Part shown: piece after piece, positions 22,297 to 25,730 of the stretch
Layout of the letters: every line of letters begins with the position of its first letter
Position numbering within the stretch: the stretch's first letter is position 1
Source of the DNA: Oscillospiraceae bacterium
Lineage (GTDB): Bacteria > Bacillota > Clostridia > UMGS1883
Direction: 5' to 3'
Length of the DNA: 25,730 nt
Assembly (NCBI GenBank): GCA_022508735.1
Contig: JAFLUQ010000015.1
Location: 1-25,730 of the forward strand
The notes under the pieces: generated by a model
What the model saw: only the letters and a program-made list of their open reading frames with translations
Told to the model about the DNA's origin: nothing
Databases searched by the model: none
Made by a program: the position numbers and the translations under genes

Positions 22297-23763
22297 TTAA
22301 TCTATCTTAAGATTTTCAAAGCTCCTCAGTGACATTACCACTGCCTGCTCTCTGGTGGCATTGGCATAGCCTATAGACTCCTCTGAGGGAGTGGAATTTC
22401 TGGGAGCAAACTTATTGTCTCCTATACCGCTGAGCACATTGTATTTCACCATAAAGTACACACTTGGGCGGGCATAGTCTGAGATAAATTCGTCGTCAGC
22501 AAACTTTTTTACGCCCGAGTAATTTATGGTATACTCGTCGTCCGTGTCGATAGTCCATTCGGGCCACTCTGCCTTCTTGTATACGCGGCAGAGCATTGCG
22601 GCAAGCTGTTCACGAAGGAGCAGATCGTCGGGAGCAAATGTGTCTTCACTGTAGCCGAGAATCGACCCGATGTTATAGGCCTTAAGAATATAGTTGCGGT
22701 TCTCGTTGAGCTGTATATCTTTAAATTTGCAGCTTGAGGACATTACGGCCCTGCCGCCGGTCATAGCCTCAAACAAATTCACCGAAACAGCCGCAAACTC
22801 ACCTCTTGTGATGGGCTTAGTCATATCCTTTCCCACAAGCACGTCCGGAATAAGGCCCAGCTCCGCCGCCTCCTGAAGCTCTGGCGTTGACCACTGAGCC
22901 GCGTCAGACCAGGTTTCCCACTCGCATATATAGCCGACATTATTCAAAGAAAAGAACTTTTCCTCACCGGGATAGGTGTTATCGTAGAATATATCGTTCC
23001 AACGAAATCTTTTACTGCTGCTGCGGGCAGGATTCGGCTCATTGTAGATATGAACGTAGTTTTCTCTTTCACCGTCGCTCCGTCTGTTTCGGTTGGGTTC
23101 GCCGGAGTCGAAATTTTTATAGGTCACTGCTTCGCCCGTCACCCATGCGGTGGTGTTGTTATCTGTGGTCATGCCTATCCAGTACTGCTTCTTTCCGCCG
23201 TTATTCATTAAGCCTTCTATGAAGCTCTGTTCCTCCTGCGATGTAATAACGGCAAGATGACCCCCCATTTCCTCACACGCGGCCTTGGCCTCAGGCCACG
23301 TCAGGGATTCGTCGAAAAGCTCGTAACGGTGGCCGTTGTTCACGCTGTCGAGCACCTGCTGATAGCTTTCGTTGTTTTTTGTCAAAACAAATTCCCGAGT
23401 ATTTCCGCTGGCATTACCTTTAAAAAGCCCGCCGCTGAGCTCTCCTTCAAGACTGACAAAGGCATAGCCGGAGGGATGATCTATCCATTTATCGCCGTCA
23501 ACGCGGAAGCCTTTGCTTGTCACTGTGGCTTTAATTGTATAAGAACCGTTTTTTGCGTTTGTCTTACCGGGCATATTGTAGAACTCAAACACGCCTGTGC
23601 CATCGGCATTGATAGTCAGGGTGAGACCCGTCTGCCCCTGAGCGGCATAATACCAGCCCTCATATGAGCCTGCAAGCTCCGTAAGCTCCGCCGCGCCCAC
23701 ATCAAACACGAATGCGGACATAAAAATACTTAATGCCAATAAAATTGAAGTCAATTTTTTCAT
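22297..23763 (-). CDS. Secreted C-type-lectin-domain protein with SLH anchor
   Basis: A 488-aa cell-surface protein. Residues 1-24 are a signal peptide. Residues 28-128 form a beta-rich domain (GSYEGWYYAAQGQTGLTLTI). Residues 144-283 are a C-type-lectin-like domain: LTWPEAKAACEEMGGHLAVITS, YWIGMT, GEPN at ~221-224 and RWND at ~254-257, which carry the calcium-site residues of sugar-binding members, and a closing GYICEWE. Residues ~290-475 hold about three SLH motifs (ITRGEFAAVSVNLFE, LLREQLAAMLCRVYK, TREQAVVMSLRSFE), which bind pyruvylated secondary wall polymer. The protein is thus displayed at the S-layer and may bind a glycan, though the ligand is unknown. It has a perfect promoter upstream and an AAGGGG ribosome site. 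Confidence 0.88.
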   Translation of the reverse strand: MKKLTSILLALSIFMSAFVFDVGAAELTELAGSYEGWYYAAQGQTGLTLTINADGTGVFEFYNMPGKTNAKNGSYTIKATVTSKGFRVDGDKWIDHPSGYAFVSLEGELSGGLFKGNASGNTREFVLTKNNESYQQVLDSVNNGHRYELFDESLTWPEAKAACEEMGGHLAVITSQEEQSFIEGLMNNGGKKQYWIGMTTDNNTTAWVTGEAVTYKNFDSGEPNRNRRSDGERENYVHIYNEPNPARSSSKRFRWNDIFYDNTYPGEEKFFSLNNVGYICEWETWSDAAQWSTPELQEAAELGLIPDVLVGKDMTKPITRGEFAAVSVNLFEAMTGGRAVMSSSCKFKDIQLNENRNYILKAYNIGSILGYSEDTFAPDDLLLREQLAAMLCRVYKKAEWPEWTIDTDDEYTINYSGVKKFADDEFISDYARPSVYFMVKYNVLSGIGDNKFAPRNSTPSEESIGYANATREQAVVMSLRSFENLKID

Positions 23764-23796
23764 ATGTCGTTACCCCTTCTTATGCATTTTACAATT

Positions 23797-23825
23797 ATTA
23801 TACAATATATCACAAAGTTTGTCAA
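23797..23825 (-). promoter_or_regulatory. Consensus sigma-A promoter of the lectin/SLH gene
   Basis: On the minus strand, TTGACA (23820-23825), 17-nt spacer, TATAAT (23797-23802); both are perfect. The -35 lies 10 bp behind the stop codon of the 197-aa gene. Confidence 0.9.
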
Positions 23826-23834
23826 CGAAATAAT

Positions 23835-24428
23835 TCACAGTACAACGTATGAAAACTCCCCTGCCTCCTCTGTTTTTTCAATATTGGGAAACGGAGACTT
23901 TCCCTCCAGCCGCTTCACGGCAAGGGCAAATTTCTCTCCGTCGCGGCCAAACAGGTAGTATCCGTGTTTTTTGAAGGCCTCAAAAAATGCCCGGGTGCTG
24001 AGGGCAAAGCGAACCCTCTCATCAGTAGAAGGGAAGTCGCGGCCGGTGATCTTTTCCCAGCCGAAGTCCGGCAGAGGAGCATACTGTTTTTCCGGCTCCG
24101 GCACGGGAGGCGGCAGCTGCTCTATAAAAGACGTTTGTTCGGTCTCAGGCCGTTCAGTCGAAGACTGTTCAGCCTCACTCTGCCAGCTTCCGTAAAACAT
24201 CTGCCTGCCCGACTGAGTTATAAGTATTCCGCTGTGGCCCGAGGTATCGACCTCGCGCATGAGCCTGCCGCCGACGATATTCCCTATAGGCCGGCTCTCG
24301 CCGCCCACGAGCCACGCCTTGAGAGCGCCCATCACGCCGCTCACGCGAATTTCCACCCCGTTTTCTTCCACTATGGCGTAGGCCCTGCCTATATCAGCCT
24401 TCGGCAAAAGTTCTATTCTTTTTGGCAT
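23835..24428 (-). CDS. 197-aa protein of unknown function
   Basis: I do not recognise this protein. Residues 1-85 look like a compact beta-rich domain (RAYAIVEENGVEIRVSGVMG, SGILITQSGRQMFYGSW). Residues ~86-118 are a Glu/Gln/Thr/Pro-rich linker (TERPETEQ, PPPVPEPE). Residues ~120-190 are a charged region with DERVRFALSTRAFFEAFKKHGYYLFGRDGEKFALAVKR. There is no signal peptide or membrane helix, so it should be cytosolic. ATG follows GGGGGAG at a suitable distance. It is upstream of the lectin/SLH gene on the same strand but that gene has its own promoter, and it is divergent from groES. Codon use resembles the neighbours, which supports a real gene. Confidence 0.75.
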   Translation of the reverse strand: MPKRIELLPKADIGRAYAIVEENGVEIRVSGVMGALKAWLVGGESRPIGNIVGGRLMREVDTSGHSGILITQSGRQMFYGSWQSEAEQSSTERPETEQTSFIEQLPPPVPEPEKQYAPLPDFGWEKITGRDFPSTDERVRFALSTRAFFEAFKKHGYYLFGRDGEKFALAVKRLEGKSPFPNIEKTEEAGEFSYVVL

Positions 24429-24557
24429 TATAAACCCGCTCCCCCAATATAATTTTATTGTTGTTAAAGACTATGCTGAGCAGGAAATAAAATGCTAAAA
24501 ATTATAAAAAGTGAGATAATCGGAAACAATCAAAGTAATCTTGAGAAAACAAAAGAA

Positions 24558-24588
24558 AACTCCCATTTATATTCGCAAAACGGGAGTT
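24558..24588. repeat. Hairpin upstream of the groES promoter
   Basis: 7-bp arms AACTCCC (24558-24564) and GGGAGTT (24582-24588) with a 17-nt loop. On the minus strand a T-rich stretch (TTCTTTTGTTTTC) follows, so it could end antisense transcription. No minus-strand gene to its right is visible. Confidence 0.4.
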
Positions 24589-24615
24589 GCTATATATTTC
24601 CACAGGAAGTAATAT
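24587..24615 (+). promoter_or_regulatory. Probable sigma-A promoter of groESL
   Basis: TTGCTA (24587-24592), 17-nt spacer, TAATAT (24610-24615), with an alternative -10 TATATT at 24613-24618. The CIRCE operator follows immediately, the usual arrangement for HrcA-repressed groESL. Confidence 0.6.
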
Positions 24616-24619
24616 ATTG

Positions 24620-24646
24620 TTAGCACTCATCTTCATAGAGTGCTAA
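24620..24646. promoter_or_regulatory. CIRCE operator (HrcA binding site)
   Basis: A perfect CIRCE element: TTAGCACTC, nine bases, GAGTGCTAA, with one further flanking base pair. It lies between the promoter and the groES start and predicts heat-shock control by the HrcA repressor. Confidence 0.98.
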
Positions 24647-24677
24647 CAGCTGAAAATTATTTTAGGAGGTTATATAC

Positions 24678-24962
24678 ATGAACATCAAACCATTGGCAGA
24701 CAGAGTTGTTATTAAAATGGTAGAAAGCGAGGAGACCACCAAGAGTGGTATCGTTCTCCCCACTGCTGCTAAGGAAAAGCCCCAGTACGCAGAAGTCGTG
24801 GCCGTTGGCCCCGGCGGCGTGGTAGACGGCAAGGAGATCAAAATGGAGGTCGCAGTCGGCGACAAGGTCATCATCAGCAAGTACAGCGGCACCGAGGTGA
24901 AGCTTGACGGTGAGGAATACACCATCCTTCGTCAGAGCGACATACTTGCTAAGATCGACTAA
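24678..24962 (+). CDS. groES: Co-chaperonin GroES
   Basis: The 94-aa lid of the GroEL folding chamber, of normal length. MNIKPLADRVVIKMVE at the N-terminus, the mobile loop EETTKSGIVLPTAAKEKPQ that docks on GroEL, VVAVGPG, VGDKVIISKYSGTEVKLDGEEYTILRQSDILAKI are all present and in order (key VGDKV, YSGTEVK and DILA). ATG follows a perfect AGGAGG. It is 35 bp before groEL and under CIRCE control. Confidence 0.98.
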   Translation: MNIKPLADRVVIKMVESEETTKSGIVLPTAAKEKPQYAEVVAVGPGGVVDGKEIKMEVAVGDKVIISKYSGTEVKLDGEEYTILRQSDILAKID

Positions 24963-24997
24963 GTATTAACTGATTATTGAATGGAGGAATATACACT

Positions 24998-25730
24998 ATG
25001 GCAAAGCAGATCAAATTCGGCGAGGATGCCCGCAAGGCTCTTGAAAGCGGCGTTAATCAGCTCGCCAACACAGTTAAGATAACTCTCGGCCCCAAGGGCA
25101 GAAACGTGGTGCTTGACAAAAAGTTCGGCTCTCCCCTCATCACCAACGACGGCGTGACCATCGCCAAGGAGATCGAGCTTGAGGATCCCTTTGAGAACAT
25201 CGGCGCTCAGCTCGTTAAGGAGGTTGCCTCCAAGACAAACGACGTAGCCGGTGACGGCACGACTACCGCTACCCTTCTGGCTCAGGCACTTGTTCGCGAG
25301 GGGCTCAAGAATATTGCCGCAGGCGCCAACCCCATGGTGCTGCGCAAGGGCATAAGCAAGGCTGTTGACACAGCTGTTGAAAGCATCATGAAGGGCGCAA
25401 AGGCTGTTGAGGGACGCGACGATATCGCCCGCGTAGCTTCTGTTTCCGCCGGAGACGAAAAGATCGGCGACCTTGTGGCCGACGCTATGGAAAAGGTAAG
25501 CAAGGACGGCGTTATCACAGTTGAAGAAGGCAAGACCGCCGAGACCTACAGCGAGGTAGTTGAGGGTATGCAGTTCGACCGCGGCTATCTCTCCCCCTAT
25601 ATGGTAACAGACACAGAGAAAATGGAGGCCGACCTTGACGACCCCTTCATTCTCATCACCGACAAGAAGATCTCTAACATTCAGGATATACTTCCCCTTC
25701 TTGAGCAGATCGTTCAGATGGGCAAGAAGC
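24998..25730 (+). CDS. groEL: Chaperonin GroEL, 5' part
   Basis: The ATP-driven 60-kDa chaperonin; about 244 of some 540 residues are in the window and the frame is open to the last base, so the cut is artificial. It begins AKQIKFGEDARKALESGVN. The nucleotide site is seen as TLGPKGRNVVLDK, ITNDGVTIAKEIELEDP and VAGDGTTTATLLAQAL (key DGTTT). The apical part starts with VEGMQFDRGYLSPYM and ITDKKISNIQDILPLLEQ. ATG at 24998 follows GGAGG by 9 nt. It is co-transcribed with groES and HrcA-regulated. Confidence 0.98.
   Translation, partial: MAKQIKFGEDARKALESGVNQLANTVKITLGPKGRNVVLDKKFGSPLITNDGVTIAKEIELEDPFENIGAQLVKEVASKTNDVAGDGTTTATLLAQALVREGLKNIAAGANPMVLRKGISKAVDTAVESIMKGAKAVEGRDDIARVASVSAGDEKIGDLVADAMEKVSKDGVITVEEGKTAETYSEVVEGMQFDRGYLSPYMVTDTEKMEADLDDPFILITDKKISNIQDILPLLEQIVQMGKK

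Noticed and set aside
24558..24588. Terminator of a minus-strand gene to the right
   Set aside because: Only groES and groEL on the plus strand lie there; kept as a hairpin of unknown role.
24998..25730. groEL as a truncated gene
   Set aside because: The frame stays open to the window edge; the truncation is only the end of the window.
1..25730. tRNA, rRNA, prophage, toxin-antitoxin or defence genes
   Set aside because: I looked through gaps and genes and saw no cloverleaf, rRNA segment, CRISPR array, integrase, restriction or toxin-antitoxin pair. A tRNAscan or DefenseFinder run was not possible.

Overview
The window reads as a chromosomal segment from an anaerobic, low-to-mid GC Gram-positive bacterium of the Clostridia, most likely an Oscillospiraceae/Ruminococcaceae-type gut organism. 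This is inferred from RNase J, a DUF1934-DUF4250-U32/DUF3656 gene set, SLH-anchored surface proteins, HrcA/CIRCE control of groESL, strong GGAGG ribosome binding sites and perfect sigma-A type promoters. No tRNA, rRNA, CRISPR array, phage module or complete insertion sequence is visible. Nearly all of the DNA is housekeeping, with several small oddities.

Left part, plus strand (1-5332): the 3' half of gpmI; a 171-bp palindromic MITE-like element in the gap behind it; a metallophosphoesterase; then a tight cluster murI, DUF1934 (ywiB-like), a small ArgRS-like protein without a catalytic core, and a secreted S41 protease with PDZ and peptidoglycan-binding domains. A bidirectional terminator closes this block against the convergent minus-strand block.

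Minus-strand block 5372-13496: a 95-aa conserved-looking protein, pncB (NAD salvage) and an AbrB-type regulator with a zinc-ribbon tail form one operon. Upstream of them lie a 1390-aa secreted multidomain protein (DUF6273 module, propeller-like region, CARDB-like repeats) and RNase J, each with its own signals.

Minus-strand operon 20292-13607: one consensus promoter reads into a REP-associated-transposase-like gene whose HUH motif is degraded to QVH. It then continues with almost no gaps through zapA, a U32/DUF3656 (RlhA-like) protein, a 188-aa protein built from an internal duplication, glmM, and a hexapeptide acyltransferase fused to a helical domain. This puts cell division, rRNA modification and cell-wall precursor synthesis in one likely transcription unit.

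Right part: divergent plus-strand DUF4250 gene, a hairpin-rich 165-nt leader, a GT4 glycosyltransferase of the glycolipid-glucosyltransferase type and a strong terminator. Convergent to it are a C-type-lectin/SLH surface protein and an unknown 197-aa gene. The window ends with a CIRCE-controlled groES-groEL operon, cut by the window edge.

The most interesting items are the core-less ArgRS-like gene where other Firmicutes carry argS, the MITE-like palindrome, the QVH transposase relative at the head of a housekeeping operon with REP-like motifs on both sides, the structured leader before the glycosyltransferase, the 24-bp tandem repeat in front of the rnj promoter, and the duplicated-domain protein before glmM. 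I see no evidence of a complete new defence or mobile system.
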